The position numbers and the translations under genes were made by a program. A stretch of 64,000 nt of DNA from Rs1 sp036960485 (GTDB lineage: Bacteria > Pseudomonadota > Gammaproteobacteria > Pseudomonadales > Balneatricaceae). Under the pieces are notes generated by a model. That model was not told the DNA's origin. It made no database searches and saw only the letters and a program-made list of their open reading frames with translations. The DNA is taken from positions 1 to 64,000 of the forward strand of contig JBALXS010000016.1 in NCBI GenBank assembly GCA_036960485.1. The letters run 5' to 3'. Shown here piece by piece: positions 44,610 to 54,072 of this stretch. How positions within the stretch are numbered: the stretch's first letter is position 1; every line of letters begins with the position of its first letter.

Positions 44610-45342
44610 TGTGCTTTTTGGTTTTCATGCAGTGAAAACAACGTTGAAATACAATGCATCACGTATCCAAAAAATGTTGATTATCGCTGATCGTAAAGAT
44701 GATCGAATAGGGGAGGTCATAGATACAGCGCAGCAATTAGATATTGAGATTGAGCGCTGTAATAGAAAAACGTTAGATGATCTTACTGACAAAGCCAGCC
44801 ACCAAGGTGTTGTTGTGCTTTGCGAGCCAATTAAAGCGGAAGATGAGAAGTTCCTTAATGAACTACTTGAAAAATTAGAAGCTCCCGCTTTCTTATTAGT
44901 ACTGGATGGCGTCACTGACCCGCACAATTTGGGCGCTTGTATTCGTAGTGCCGATGCAGCCGGAGTGCATGCAGTTATAGCACCTAAAAATAACTCAGCC
45001 CCTTTAAATGCAACAGTGGCTAAAGTTGCTTGTGGGGCAACAGATGTTATTCCCTATGTGCAAGTAACTAATTTATCTAGAACGTTACAACAGCTACAGC
45101 AAAGAGGCATTTGGATTGCAGGTACTTCAGGTGATGCAGAGCAAAACCTTTACCAAGCAAACCTAGAAGGGCCTCTTGCGATTGTTATGGGTGCAGAAGG
45201 TAAAGGAATGCGCAGGCTTACTCAAGAAAATTGCGACTTCCTACTCAAGCTTCCAATGGCAGGAGAGGTGAGCAGTTTGAACGTGTCTGTTGCAGCAGGT
45301 GTGTGTTTATATGAAGCGGTAAGGCAGCGCAGTAAAGTGTAA
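44599..45342 (+). CDS. rlmB: 23S rRNA 2'-O-ribose methyltransferase RlmB
   Basis: This 247-residue SPOUT methyltransferase methylates G2251 of 23S rRNA. A short N-terminal substrate-binding domain (VLFGFHAVKTTLKYNASRI) precedes the SPOUT domain. The three motifs are VLDGVTDPHNLGACIRSADAAG, IVMGAEGKGMRR and LPMAGEVSSLNVSVAAGVCLYE. The start is TTG at 44599, inside hemH, with GGGAG upstream. The linkage to hemH rather than to rnr is unusual in my experience of gammaproteobacteria. An intrinsic terminator follows. Confidence 0.94.
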   Translation: MKPDVLFGFHAVKTTLKYNASRIQKMLIIADRKDDRIGEVIDTAQQLDIEIERCNRKTLDDLTDKASHQGVVVLCEPIKAEDEKFLNELLEKLEAPAFLLVLDGVTDPHNLGACIRSADAAGVHAVIAPKNNSAPLNATVAKVACGATDVIPYVQVTNLSRTLQQLQQRGIWIAGTSGDAEQNLYQANLEGPLAIVMGAEGKGMRRLTQENCDFLLKLPMAGEVSSLNVSVAAGVCLYEAVRQRSKV

Positions 45343-45351
45343 TTTATATCG

Positions 45352-45377
45352 AAAAAAACCGCTAATGCGGTTTTTTT
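45352..45377 (+). terminator. Intrinsic terminator after rlmB
   Basis: AAAAAAACCGC-taat-GCGGTTTTTTT is a compact hairpin with A and T tracts, 9 bases past the rlmB stop. The symmetry would let it work on both strands, which also suits the convergent hinT gene. Confidence 0.92.
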
Positions 45378-45790
45378 ATAGCAAATAATCTGCAGCTGTC
45401 ATGATGTTACGGCTGCAGATATTCAATATCAATCGGCGCGATACGCCAAGTTTATTATGTGTGCAATAGTCAACAGCTGAGCAGCTAGATTATTAGTTTT
45501 GAGAGAGCCCTGTTAGCGTCTATAAGATCACTATTAGTGTTGGTTCGCAAAGGCGAGACCTCCATTTAAACTCAACATCCGTCACTTTGATACGCTTGTA
45601 GCTGGTTTGATTTTTTGCGGGTATTTCGATTGTTCGTTGCGTAGCAGGAACCATTTCAGAACGAGTGGTAGTGGTAGTGGTTCCTGATGATTATGCAAAA
45701 AATAATACCTATTTTATGTTTTTAAACCACCAGTAGAAATTATTTCTTTATTACTATTAAATTCATATACAATTTATCTTCATTTGTTAT
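45378..45790. other. Intergenic stretch between rlmB and hinT
   Basis: About 410 bases without a credible open frame. A few short inverted repeats are present, but no RNA gene or mobile element was recognised. Confidence 0.5.
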
Positions 45791-46123
45791 TTAAAAGTAC
45801 AGCTTTTTTCCACCTAACATGTGTAAATGAATATGAAATACTATTTGTCCACCATCTTCATTACAATTAAAAACGGTTCGATAACCATCTTCTGCAATAC
45901 CTACTTTTTTCGCTAACATGCTCGCCACTTTAACCATTCTACCTACTAGAGGTGTATCTTCATCTGTTACATCATTTAATGTTTTAATATGTTTTTTGGG
46001 TATTATTAAAAAATGATAAGGCGCTTTAGGGTTGATGTCATCAAAAGCAATTATCTCATTATCTTCGTAATGTATCGTTGCTGGAATTTCACGGTTTATA
46101 ATTTTACAGAATAAACAATCCAT
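45791..46123 (-). CDS. hinT: HIT-family nucleotide hydrolase (HinT)
   Basis: This 110-residue protein carries the histidine triad H97-x-H99-x-H101 in FHIHLHMLGG near the C-terminus, with the usual N-terminal CLFCKIINREIPA, whose two cysteines suggest a zinc site. IIPKKHIKTLND is also typical. HinT cleaves phosphoramidates such as AMP-lysine and aminoacyl-adenylates. It stands after benE on the same strand, 77 bases downstream, but the two have no evident functional link. Length and motif are canonical. Confidence 0.95.
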   Translation of the reverse strand: MDCLFCKIINREIPATIHYEDNEIIAFDDINPKAPYHFLIIPKKHIKTLNDVTDEDTPLVGRMVKVASMLAKKVGIAEDGYRTVFNCNEDGGQIVFHIHLHMLGGKKLYF

Positions 46124-46200
46124 AATTAGTCTCGCTTGGTTAATGCATTTAGAGTTGAATCAAATTATACAACTTAAGTTGGTTAAATGTGTGGTGCAGC

Positions 46201-47376
46201 TCACCTTAAAATTTTATTTTTACTCATGATTTTAGATGCATACAAAAATATCATTCCCAGTAGTAGGCCCCAAAAAGCAGATCCTATCGAGAAAAATGTA
46301 GTGCCTGAAACAGTGACTAAAAATGTAATTAAAGCTGCTTCTCGCTCACTTGTATTTACAAGTGCATTAGACAAACTATTTGCTAGAGTATTTAAAAGTG
46401 CTAGCCCAGCAATAGCGGCAATAAGTGCTTTGGGTGCTATTAAGAAGAAGCTGACAACAGTTGCGCCGAACAAACCAATTATAATGTAAAAAATTCCAGT
46501 GGTAATACCTGCAATAAAACGGGTTTTTTTATTAGAATCAACTTCTTCAGAGCAACATATGGCTGCGGTGATTGCCGCTAAATTATAGGAAAATCCACCC
46601 AGTGGTGCCAGCAGCATAGTGGCTATACCAGTTACACACAGCGCTGACGATACTGGAGGCTGATAACCTGCCGCTTTTAACGTTGCTATGCCGGGCACAT
46701 TTTGCGATGTCATGGTTACAATGAATAGCGGTATGGCAACGCTAATGATAGTTGCTATAGAAAAACTGGGCATTACCCATACAGGGCTGGCTAAAGTCAG
46801 TGCTAATTTTTGATCGATAAAGAGATTTTGCTGCCAGCAAATAAGTATTCCGATCATTAGTACTATTGGAATATTAAAGTTTTTAAACAGTGATTTTCCA
46901 AATAAATAGCTCATCATCATTATAATGATCAATACAAATTCCTGTTGTAGTGCAGAGAAGATCTCTAAGCCAAATTGAAATAAAATACCTGCAAGCATAG
47001 CGTTGGCGATTGAATTGGGGATTAGATGTTGTATTTTTTCAAACCAACCGGTAATGCCGCAAATGGTGACTAATAAGCCGCTAATTATGAAGCTGCCGAT
47101 AGCTAAAGATATATCAACACCAGCTAAGGAGGTAACTAATAGAGCAGCACCAGGAGTGGACCATGCAGTGATGATAGGCATACGAAAAACTACTGATAAA
47201 AGGATAGACGTAATCCCCATGCCCACTCCAAGAGCAAGCATCCAGCTATTGAGTTGTGCTTGTGAAGTGCCTAAAGATTCTGCTGCTTGGAAGATGATAG
47301 CGACGCTACTGGTGTAACCGACTAAAACAGCAATAAAGCCCGCAGATATATGCGTTAACTTCAGTGATTTGATCAT
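46201..47376 (-). CDS. BenE-family transporter (benzoate/H+ symporter type)
   Basis: This 391-residue inner-membrane protein has about 11-12 hydrophobic spans and the BenE hallmarks (LTHISAGFIAVLVGYTSSVAIIFQAAE, ITAWSTPGAALL and ALCVTGIATMLLAPLGGFSYNLAAITAAIC). The ATG at 47376 (MIKSLKLTH) is chosen; the open frame extends 20 codons further without support. E. coli homologue YdcO is of unknown substrate, and benzoate uptake is inferred only from family naming. It is divergent from an XRE-cupin regulator, the arrangement seen for ydcO and its neighbour ydcN in E. coli (as I recall), so that regulator is its likely controller. Confidence 0.9.
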   Translation of the reverse strand: MIKSLKLTHISAGFIAVLVGYTSSVAIIFQAAESLGTSQAQLNSWMLALGVGMGITSILLSVVFRMPIITAWSTPGAALLVTSLAGVDISLAIGSFIISGLLVTICGITGWFEKIQHLIPNSIANAMLAGILFQFGLEIFSALQQEFVLIIIMMMSYLFGKSLFKNFNIPIVLMIGILICWQQNLFIDQKLALTLASPVWVMPSFSIATIISVAIPLFIVTMTSQNVPGIATLKAAGYQPPVSSALCVTGIATMLLAPLGGFSYNLAAITAAICCSEEVDSNKKTRFIAGITTGIFYIIIGLFGATVVSFFLIAPKALIAAIAGLALLNTLANSLSNALVNTSEREAALITFLVTVSGTTFFSIGSAFWGLLLGMIFLYASKIMSKNKILR

Positions 47377-47550
47377 TATATTTATCTCTGTGGATTGGTT
47401 AGCAGTATTTTTTATATATAAATTGGTGTTACACAATAATTTATAAGCAAAGGCCGTTTTAAAAGTTTTAATGGATAGTTAGTATAAAAACTTAGGCTGA
47501 TATTCTTTTATTCCATTTCGTGCGTTATAGTGTACAGGCACAGTATCATC

Positions 47551-47566
47551 GTGCGCTTTAACGCAC
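47551..47566. promoter_or_regulatory. Candidate operator between benE-like and XRE-cupin genes
   Basis: GTGCG-ctttaa-CGCAC is a perfect 5-bp inverted repeat centred in the divergent intergenic region, and another GTGCGTT lies 33 bases to its left. It begins 43 bases before the XRE-cupin start. A paired half-site arrangement of this type would suit autoregulation by that regulator; this is inference. Confidence 0.4.
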
Positions 47567-47593
47567 AAACTAAATTTATAGGTAATAGCAAGT

Positions 47594-48160
47594 ATGCTAA
47601 AATCAATTATTGCTAATAATTTAAAAAGGAATCGTAAAATTCGGCAATGGAGTTTGAGCAAAGCCGCAATAGAGACAACTGTCAGTAAGGCAATGTTAGG
47701 CCAAATCGAGCGCCAAGAATCGAGTCCTACCATTCTAACAATGTGGAAAATAGCGAAAGGATTTCATTTACCGTTATCAGCGTTAATAGAGCAGCAGCCT
47801 AATTGCGAAATATTGCCTTGTGTTGACAAAAACATAAAATATTCATTTGATAGTCAATTGGAATTTCAGGTGTTGTTTGCTTTTGATCCAATCGTTTGTT
47901 GTGAAGTATTTGCTCACAGCTTGGCTGCAAATAGCACCCATTTATCTAATGCACACGACACGGGTGTTATTGAAGATATTATTGTTATTTCTGGTGAGTT
48001 TGAAATGTTAACTGATGGACATTGGCAAAGCTTGAAAGCGGGAGATACTTTGAGGTTTTGCGCAGATACAGCGCATGGGTATCGTAACTTAACTGATAAA
48101 ACAGCCGTGTTTCATAACATTATTCACTACCCTAAAACGGTAACTACCACTGAGAATTAG
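47594..48160 (+). CDS. XRE-family regulator with C-terminal cupin
   Basis: This 188-residue protein has a helix-turn-helix of the XRE type at residues 7-61 (LKRNRKIRQWSLSKAAIETTVSKAMLGQIERQESSPTI... in part). A cupin-2 domain follows at about residues 105-180, with a weak metal-binding triad in the segment AHSLAANSTHLSNAHDTGV and a late HGYRNL. Such XRE-cupin proteins sense small metabolites. It is divergent from the BenE-type transporter and followed, 5 bases later, by a threonine-aldolase-like gene. It therefore probably controls both. The ligand is unknown. Confidence 0.88.
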   Translation: MLKSIIANNLKRNRKIRQWSLSKAAIETTVSKAMLGQIERQESSPTILTMWKIAKGFHLPLSALIEQQPNCEILPCVDKNIKYSFDSQLEFQVLFAFDPIVCCEVFAHSLAANSTHLSNAHDTGVIEDIIVISGEFEMLTDGHWQSLKAGDTLRFCADTAHGYRNLTDKTAVFHNIIHYPKTVTTTEN

Positions 48161-48164
48161 CTTT

Positions 48165-49256
48165 ATGAAAACATATCAACAGTTGGTATCAAGCGCTGAC
48201 TTCCAGATGCATGGGCACCCAATTCAAAGTATGAGTGGCAGTTTTGCAGCAATTTGCAACATTGCTGAAGATGCTCCAAGTGATCGTTACGGTACAGGTG
48301 CTGTCATTAATGATTTTGAGAACCAGATATCTGAGCTATTAGGCAAAGAGAGCGCTATTTTTTTTCCAAGCGGCACTATGGCACAACAGATTGCGATGCG
48401 TATTGCTTGTGATCGCAAAAAGCTAGCAAAAGTAGCCTTTCATCCCTTTTGCCACTTGCAGATACACGAGCAACAAGGTTTGCAAGAACTGCATAATATT
48501 GAGGGTTATTTAATAGGAGCAGAAAACCGACTATTCGATTTACAAGATTTAGCTAAGTTAGAAGAGGTGTCAGCGGTATTATTTGAATTACCGCAAAGAG
48601 AAATAGGCGGTCAGCTTCCTAGTTGGGATGCCTTGGTTGAAATGTGTAATTGGTGTAAACACCAAGGCATTCATACACATTTAGATGGCGCCAGGCTGTT
48701 CGAAGTATTGCCTTTTTATGAAAAGAGCGCTGCACAAGTTTGTACTTTATTTGATTCGGTCTACATTTCATTTTATAAAGGGTTAGGAGGAGTTTGTGGT
48801 GCCATGCTAGCGGCAAGTACACCTTTTATGGATCAAGCCAGAATTTGGAAAAGGCGTCATGGAGGAGATCTGTATCATTTATATCCGTATGTGTTAACAG
48901 CTAAACATGCATTAGCATTGCGTGGCAGTAGAATGGCAAACTATTGGGAGTTTGCAAAAGCATTCGCTAAACGCTTGAATATGATTGCAGGTATTACAAC
49001 ACTGCCACTCATACCGCAATGTAATATGTTTCATGTGCGTTTTACAATAGAGTACCAAGAGCTGCAACAAGCGCTAGCGCAGGTTATTAATAAGCATAAT
49101 TTAGCACTGCTTCCTGTTTTTCGCCAATATCACAGTGGTGAGTACTACATCGAATATTGGGCAGGAGATAATTGCTCCCAAGTAGATACGGATCTATTGA
49201 ATGATGCGATGACCAGTTTAGCTAGTGAGTTAACACCATTAATTATAGCACAATGA
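48165..49256 (+). CDS. Threonine aldolase-like PLP enzyme
   Basis: This 363-residue protein belongs to the beta-eliminating lyase/threonine aldolase family. The PLP lysine is Lys205 in SVYISFYKGLGGVCGAML, the pyridine-N aspartate is Asp174 in HLDGARLFE, and GTMAQQIAMRIA sits at the phosphate site. Enzymes of this type (LtaE) cleave threonine or allo-threonine to glycine plus acetaldehyde, but divergent members act on other 3-hydroxy amino acids. It starts 5 bases after the XRE-cupin stop, so the two form one unit. The family's usual motif is altered (no clear SKGLGAP), so I do not name it ltaE. Confidence 0.85.
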   Translation: MKTYQQLVSSADFQMHGHPIQSMSGSFAAICNIAEDAPSDRYGTGAVINDFENQISELLGKESAIFFPSGTMAQQIAMRIACDRKKLAKVAFHPFCHLQIHEQQGLQELHNIEGYLIGAENRLFDLQDLAKLEEVSAVLFELPQREIGGQLPSWDALVEMCNWCKHQGIHTHLDGARLFEVLPFYEKSAAQVCTLFDSVYISFYKGLGGVCGAMLAASTPFMDQARIWKRRHGGDLYHLYPYVLTAKHALALRGSRMANYWEFAKAFAKRLNMIAGITTLPLIPQCNMFHVRFTIEYQELQQALAQVINKHNLALLPVFRQYHSGEYYIEYWAGDNCSQVDTDLLNDAMTSLASELTPLIIAQ

Positions 49257-49291
49257 AAATATTCATTGAGGCAATGGCTAAAAATTGAAAA

Positions 49292-50788
49292 TCAGTGCTC
49301 TGGAACATGGTATTTTTTCAGAACTTCTCCTGCATCATTTATGGATTCTAGTTTTATATTGAACCCCCAGAGCTTGTGTAAGTGTGATAAAACATCTGTT
49401 ACTGAGTCAGCTAGTGGTCTGTCTTGATGAATAAAGTGACGAAGCGTTAACGATCTGTCCCCTCGAACGGCGACGTTATAAATTTGAATATTAGGCTCTA
49501 AAAATCCTAAATTATATTGGTTTGCAAGATCTTCTCGCAGCTGTTTGTAGCCTGACTCATCATGAATTGAAGATACTACTAAACTAGGTTTACTGTTGTT
49601 ATCCAAAATGGCAAAGAGTTTTAATTCACGCATTAGATGTGGTGATAAGTACTGCTGAATAAAACTTTCATCTTTAAAGTTTTTCATTGCATAGTGGATT
49701 GCATCTAACCAAGGTGTCCCTGCTATTTCTGGGAACCACTCTTTATCCTCATTCGTGGGCTCTTGGCAAATTCGTTGAATGTCCATCATCATGTGAAAGC
49801 CTAATGTATAAGGGTTTATACCATTATAATAAGGGCTATCAAAAGCGGGTTGGTAAATTACGCTAGTATGAGATTGAAGAAACTCCATGATGAATCCGTC
49901 TGTGACTAAGCCTTCAGCGTGCATTTGATTTAGAATGGTGTAATGCCAAAAACACGCCCAGCCTTCGTTCATTACTTGGGTTTGTTTTTGCGGGTAATAA
50001 TACTGCGCCATTTTTCGTACAATTCGAATGATTTCTCGCTGCCATGGTTTTAATAATGGCGCATTTTTTTCAATAAAATAGAGTAAGTTTTCCTCAGGCT
50101 CTTGAGGAAAGTTAACTTCTTCTTCAGAGGTTTGTAGATCACCCTTGTGCGGAATGCTAGTCCATAATGTATTAATATGCTGCTGAATATACTCTTCTCG
50201 TTCAGCTATATTCTTGCTTTCTTGCTCAGGCGTTAATGAAGGGGGACGAATGTAGCGGTTAACACCGAGGTTCATTAAACTATGACAAGAATCCAGCATT
50301 AATTCTACCGCTTCAATTCCATAGCGTTCTTCACATTTGCTGATATAGTTTTTAGCAAAAACTAAATAGTCGACAATGGAAGACGCGTCAGTCCATGTGC
50401 GAAAGAGATAGTTCCCTTTAAAAAAAGAGTTATGACCGTAACAAGCATGAGCAATCACTAAAGCTTGCATTGTCATGCTGTTTTCTTCCATTAAATAAGC
50501 TATGCATGGATCAGAATTAATAACAATTTCGTAAGCAAGGCCCATTTTACCTTGTTGATAGTTCTGGCTAGTATCTAAAAAACGTTTTCCATATGACCAA
50601 TGGTTGTAATGTAATGGCATGCCCACAGAAGCGTATGCATCCATCATTTGTTCTGAGTTTATAATCTCTATTTGATTAGGGTAGGTGTCTAGTTTAAAAC
50701 TGGCGGCAATGCGTGCAATTTCGCAATCATATTGTTCAATTAATGCAAAAGTCCATTGTGCATCGCTGGAAATCGGTAATTTTTTCAT
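49292..50788 (-). CDS. SpoVR family protein
   Basis: This 498-residue protein matches SpoVR/YcgB across its length (DAQWTFALIEQYDCEIARIAASFKLDTYPNQIEI-type start, GPNEGWACFWHYTILNQM-type centre with MNEGWACFWHY, and RSLTLRHFIHQDRPL). The biochemical role is unknown. In E. coli ycgB belongs to the RpoS/stress group, and the prkA-yeaH-spoVR set is widely conserved. GAGGTAAACT precedes the ATG, and the gene begins 8 bases after yeaH, so the three genes are one operon. The nearby PrkA kinase and YeaH VWA protein suggest a linked stationary-phase or stress function. Confidence 0.94.
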   Translation of the reverse strand: MKKLPISSDAQWTFALIEQYDCEIARIAASFKLDTYPNQIEIINSEQMMDAYASVGMPLHYNHWSYGKRFLDTSQNYQQGKMGLAYEIVINSDPCIAYLMEENSMTMQALVIAHACYGHNSFFKGNYLFRTWTDASSIVDYLVFAKNYISKCEERYGIEAVELMLDSCHSLMNLGVNRYIRPPSLTPEQESKNIAEREEYIQQHINTLWTSIPHKGDLQTSEEEVNFPQEPEENLLYFIEKNAPLLKPWQREIIRIVRKMAQYYYPQKQTQVMNEGWACFWHYTILNQMHAEGLVTDGFIMEFLQSHTSVIYQPAFDSPYYNGINPYTLGFHMMMDIQRICQEPTNEDKEWFPEIAGTPWLDAIHYAMKNFKDESFIQQYLSPHLMRELKLFAILDNNSKPSLVVSSIHDESGYKQLREDLANQYNLGFLEPNIQIYNVAVRGDRSLTLRHFIHQDRPLADSVTDVLSHLHKLWGFNIKLESINDAGEVLKKYHVPEH

Positions 50789-50796
50789 AGTTTACC

Positions 50797-52080
50797 TCAA
50801 TGTTCGTCAATCTTTGAAGCAAAGAGCTTTCTAAAAACAGGGTATATATCGGCGCTTTCCCTTACTTGCTGCATCGCAAACTCTGTTGGATAGTGCTGCT
50901 GTAAATAAGTGTATTCATGCCAGAGGTTTTGATGCACTGCGGATGTTATCTCTACATAAGCAAAATATTGAATCATCGGTAAAATTTTCTTCTTCAAAAG
51001 TTGGCTACATAACTCGGAATCGTTATCCCAATTATCGCCATCGGACGCTTGCGCGACATAGACGTTATATTGATCTTGTGGGTAGCGCTCGGTGATTACT
51101 TGTGAGGTTAGCTCTAATGCGCTAGAAACGATGGTGCCTCCTGTTTCTCTAGAATAAAAAAACTCTTGCTCGTCTACCTCTGTTGCTCTCGTGTGGTGGC
51201 GGATAAACACGACTTCAGTTTTTTGATAATTTCGTTTTATAAATAAATATAAAAGCGTAAAGAAACGTTTTGCGAGCTCTTTAACACTTTGCGTCATAGA
51301 ACCGGAAACATCCATGATGCAAACGATGACAGCTTTTGTAGAAGGCAGAGGGGTACGTATATAATTGCGATAGCGCAGATCATAAGTATCCAGAAAAGGG
51401 ATGTGTTTCTTGCTTTTAGATAGCGTTTTAATTTGTGCTCTAAGGGTTTTAATTTCACTACTGACCTGTGTATTAATAAGGGTATCTTCAAGTAGCCAAA
51501 GGCGTTTCTTTAGCTTAGAAGCTTCGTTATCAACACTACCTGATAATGCAATTCTTCTCGCATATGCAGCGCGTAATGAGCGGATTAAATGTAATTTGTC
51601 TGGAGAGCTGTAACTGGTAAAACCCGCTTGGCGTGTTTCAAAATTGACGGTGCTCTTAAGCTGCTTTTTAACCAGATTTGGCAATTCTAGCCCTTCAAAC
51701 ATAAAATCAAGAAATTCATCTTGGCTAATATGAAAAGTAAAATCATCCTCACCGTCACCACTATTGCTGGCGTTTCCGTCCCCTGGGCCTCCTCCTCCAG
51801 AGCCTTTAGGTCGTTCAAATTCATCACCGGTAATAAATTCTTTATTTCCAGGGAAAACCTTGGTTTGGCTACCGCCTATACCGTGTTGGAAAAAAGGCTC
51901 GCTGGTATTATCGCGAGCAATAGTCACTTGCCCACCACGGTCAATATCTTGAATAGAGCGATCTTTTAATGAATCTTCTACCGCTCTTTTAATTTGGCGA
52001 CGATAACGTTTTATAAAACGCTGTCTATTAACAGTGCTTTTTTTCTTACTATTTAGGCGACGGTCGATGATAAAACTCAT
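50797..52080 (-). CDS. yeaH: YeaH/YhbH family VWA protein (DUF444)
   Basis: This 427-residue protein belongs to the DUF444 family of YeaH. An N-terminal Arg/Lys-rich segment (SKKKSTVNRQRFIKRYRRQ) and a glycine-rich linker (RPKGSGGGGPGDGN, about 91-103) precede a VWA-like domain with the metal site DVSGS at residues 257-261. The ATG at 52080 is chosen over a 16-codon extension because GGAAAACGGAAT lies just upstream. It sits between prkA and spoVR, all in one direction. It is presumed to work with the PrkA kinase, but its activity has not been demonstrated in my knowledge. Confidence 0.94.
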   Translation of the reverse strand: MSFIIDRRLNSKKKSTVNRQRFIKRYRRQIKRAVEDSLKDRSIQDIDRGGQVTIARDNTSEPFFQHGIGGSQTKVFPGNKEFITGDEFERPKGSGGGGPGDGNASNSGDGEDDFTFHISQDEFLDFMFEGLELPNLVKKQLKSTVNFETRQAGFTSYSSPDKLHLIRSLRAAYARRIALSGSVDNEASKLKKRLWLLEDTLINTQVSSEIKTLRAQIKTLSKSKKHIPFLDTYDLRYRNYIRTPLPSTKAVIVCIMDVSGSMTQSVKELAKRFFTLLYLFIKRNYQKTEVVFIRHHTRATEVDEQEFFYSRETGGTIVSSALELTSQVITERYPQDQYNVYVAQASDGDNWDNDSELCSQLLKKKILPMIQYFAYVEITSAVHQNLWHEYTYLQQHYPTEFAMQQVRESADIYPVFRKLFASKIDEH

Positions 52081-52146
52081 ATTCCGTTTTCCTATGTTGT
52101 AGGGTGTGCTGAATGAAGCTATTTTCATAGCGCTGAGTAAATCAGA

Positions 52147-54069
52147 TTATTGAGATTTTCTAACTCTGATATACCATTCAGACAGGAGTCTTACTTGCTT
52201 TTCAGTGTAACCACGCTTGATCATGCGTTTAACAAACTCAGCATGTTTATCGTTATCATCAGATGAGGCTCTAGTGTTAAATGAAATGACGGGTAGTAAA
52301 TCTTCTGTATTGGAAAACATTTTCTTTTCAATGACAGAACGCATTTTTTCAAAACTCATCCAAGAAGGATTCTTGCCATCATTATTCGCTTTTGCGCGTA
52401 ATACAAAATTAACAATTTCATGACGAAAATCTTTAGGATTACTGATGCCTGCTGGTTTTTCGATTTTTTCCAATTCATCGTTGATAGATTGACGATTGAG
52501 CATATCACCCGTTTGTGGGTCACGGTATTCTTGATCTTGGATCCAAAAATCTGCATAAATGACATATCGGTCAAATACGTTTTGCCCGTACTCTGAATAG
52601 GATTCTAAATAAGCGGTCTGAATTTCTTTACCTAAAAGCTCAATATATTTAGGCGAGATGTACTCTTTTATAAAACCAATGTATTTGTCTTGTATTTCTT
52701 TAGAGAATTGCTGCTGTTCAATTTCTTTCTCTAAGACATACATTAGATGAACGGGGTTAGCTGCAACTTCTGATGGATCGAAATTAAAAACTTTAGATAA
52801 TATTTTAAAAGCGAAACGGGTAGATAAACCATTCATGCCTTCATCGACACCCGCATAATCTTTGTATTCTTGAATAGGTTTAGCTTTAGGATCAGTGTCT
52901 TTTAAGTTTTCGCCATTATAAATACGCATCTTAGAGTAAACGTTTGAGTTCTCGGGTTCTTTTAAGCGCGAGAGAACCGAAAACTGAGCGAGCATTTTTA
53001 ATGTGTCAGGAGCACAAGGTGCCTGTGAAAGCGAGCTATCGCGTAATAGCTTTTCATAAATTTTTATTTCTTCAGAAATACGTAAACAGTAAGGTATTTT
53101 AACGATATTGACGCGATCAATAAACGCTTCATTAGTTTTGTTGTTTTTAAACGATTGCCACTCAGATTCATTAGAGTGGGCTAAAATGATACCGTTAAAT
53201 GGAATAGACCCCATACCTTCAGTGCTATTGTAATTCCCCTCCTGAGTCGCTGTTAAAAGTGGGTGCAGCACTTTAATCGGCGCTTTGAACATCTCCACAA
53301 ATTCCATTAAGCCTTGATTCGCACGGCAAAGAGCGCCTGAAAAGCTATAAGCATCAGGGTCTTGTTGAGGATATTCTTCGAGTTTTCGAATGTCTACTTT
53401 ACCTACTAAGCTAGAAATGTCTTGGTTGTTATCATCGCCAGGTTCTGTTTTGGCGATTGCAATCTGGTTGAGAATAGAAGGGTACAGTTTAACGACTTTG
53501 AATTGTTCAATGTCTCCAGAAAACTCATTTAATCTTTTTACTGCCCAAGGTGAAATGATGCCTTTTATATAACGCTCTGGAATGCCGTACTCTTGGCTGA
53601 GGATCTCTGCGTCTTCATTCGGATCAAATAGACCTAATGGAGACTCGAATACTGGAGAGCCTTTAATTGCATAAAAAGGTATCGCTTGCATTAAGTCTTT
53701 AATTTTTTCAGCGATAGATGATTTTCCGCCTCCAACAGGACCTAGTAAATAGAGGATTTGCTTGCGCTCTTCTAACCCTTGGGCTGCGTGTTTAAAGTAA
53801 GCAACAATGGTCTCGATAGCATCTTCAGCACCATAAAATTGATCGAAAGCGGGGTAGCGTTTAATAACTTTGTTGGAAAAGATCCTACTTAAAATAGGAT
53901 CTTGTGCGGTATCGACAAGCTCAGGTTCCCCTATCGCTTTTAATAACCGCTCAGCGGCGCTGGCATAGGTTTCTGGTTTGTCTCTACACAGCTGCAGGTA
54001 TTCTTGCAGCGTCATTTCTTCCTGAGTTGTAGATAAAAAACGTGTTTGATAGCGTGCGAAGATACTCAT
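52147..54069 (-). CDS. yeaG: PrkA family serine kinase (YeaG)
   Basis: This 640-residue protein has an N-terminal AAA-type domain with the P-loop GPVGGGKS at residues 110-117. A C-terminal PrkA domain follows (from about residue 390). The start MSIFARYQTRFLSTTQEEMTLQEY matches YeaG/PrkA; a second ATG one codon earlier (54072) is equally close to AAGGTGATCA. PrkA/YeaG autophosphorylates and is induced by nitrogen starvation and stationary phase in E. coli. It is the first gene of prkA-yeaH-spoVR; 66 bases separate it from yeaH. Confidence 0.94.
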   Translation of the reverse strand: MSIFARYQTRFLSTTQEEMTLQEYLQLCRDKPETYASAAERLLKAIGEPELVDTAQDPILSRIFSNKVIKRYPAFDQFYGAEDAIETIVAYFKHAAQGLEERKQILYLLGPVGGGKSSIAEKIKDLMQAIPFYAIKGSPVFESPLGLFDPNEDAEILSQEYGIPERYIKGIISPWAVKRLNEFSGDIEQFKVVKLYPSILNQIAIAKTEPGDDNNQDISSLVGKVDIRKLEEYPQQDPDAYSFSGALCRANQGLMEFVEMFKAPIKVLHPLLTATQEGNYNSTEGMGSIPFNGIILAHSNESEWQSFKNNKTNEAFIDRVNIVKIPYCLRISEEIKIYEKLLRDSSLSQAPCAPDTLKMLAQFSVLSRLKEPENSNVYSKMRIYNGENLKDTDPKAKPIQEYKDYAGVDEGMNGLSTRFAFKILSKVFNFDPSEVAANPVHLMYVLEKEIEQQQFSKEIQDKYIGFIKEYISPKYIELLGKEIQTAYLESYSEYGQNVFDRYVIYADFWIQDQEYRDPQTGDMLNRQSINDELEKIEKPAGISNPKDFRHEIVNFVLRAKANNDGKNPSWMSFEKMRSVIEKKMFSNTEDLLPVISFNTRASSDDNDKHAEFVKRMIKRGYTEKQVRLLSEWYIRVRKSQ

Positions 54070-54072
54070 CAT

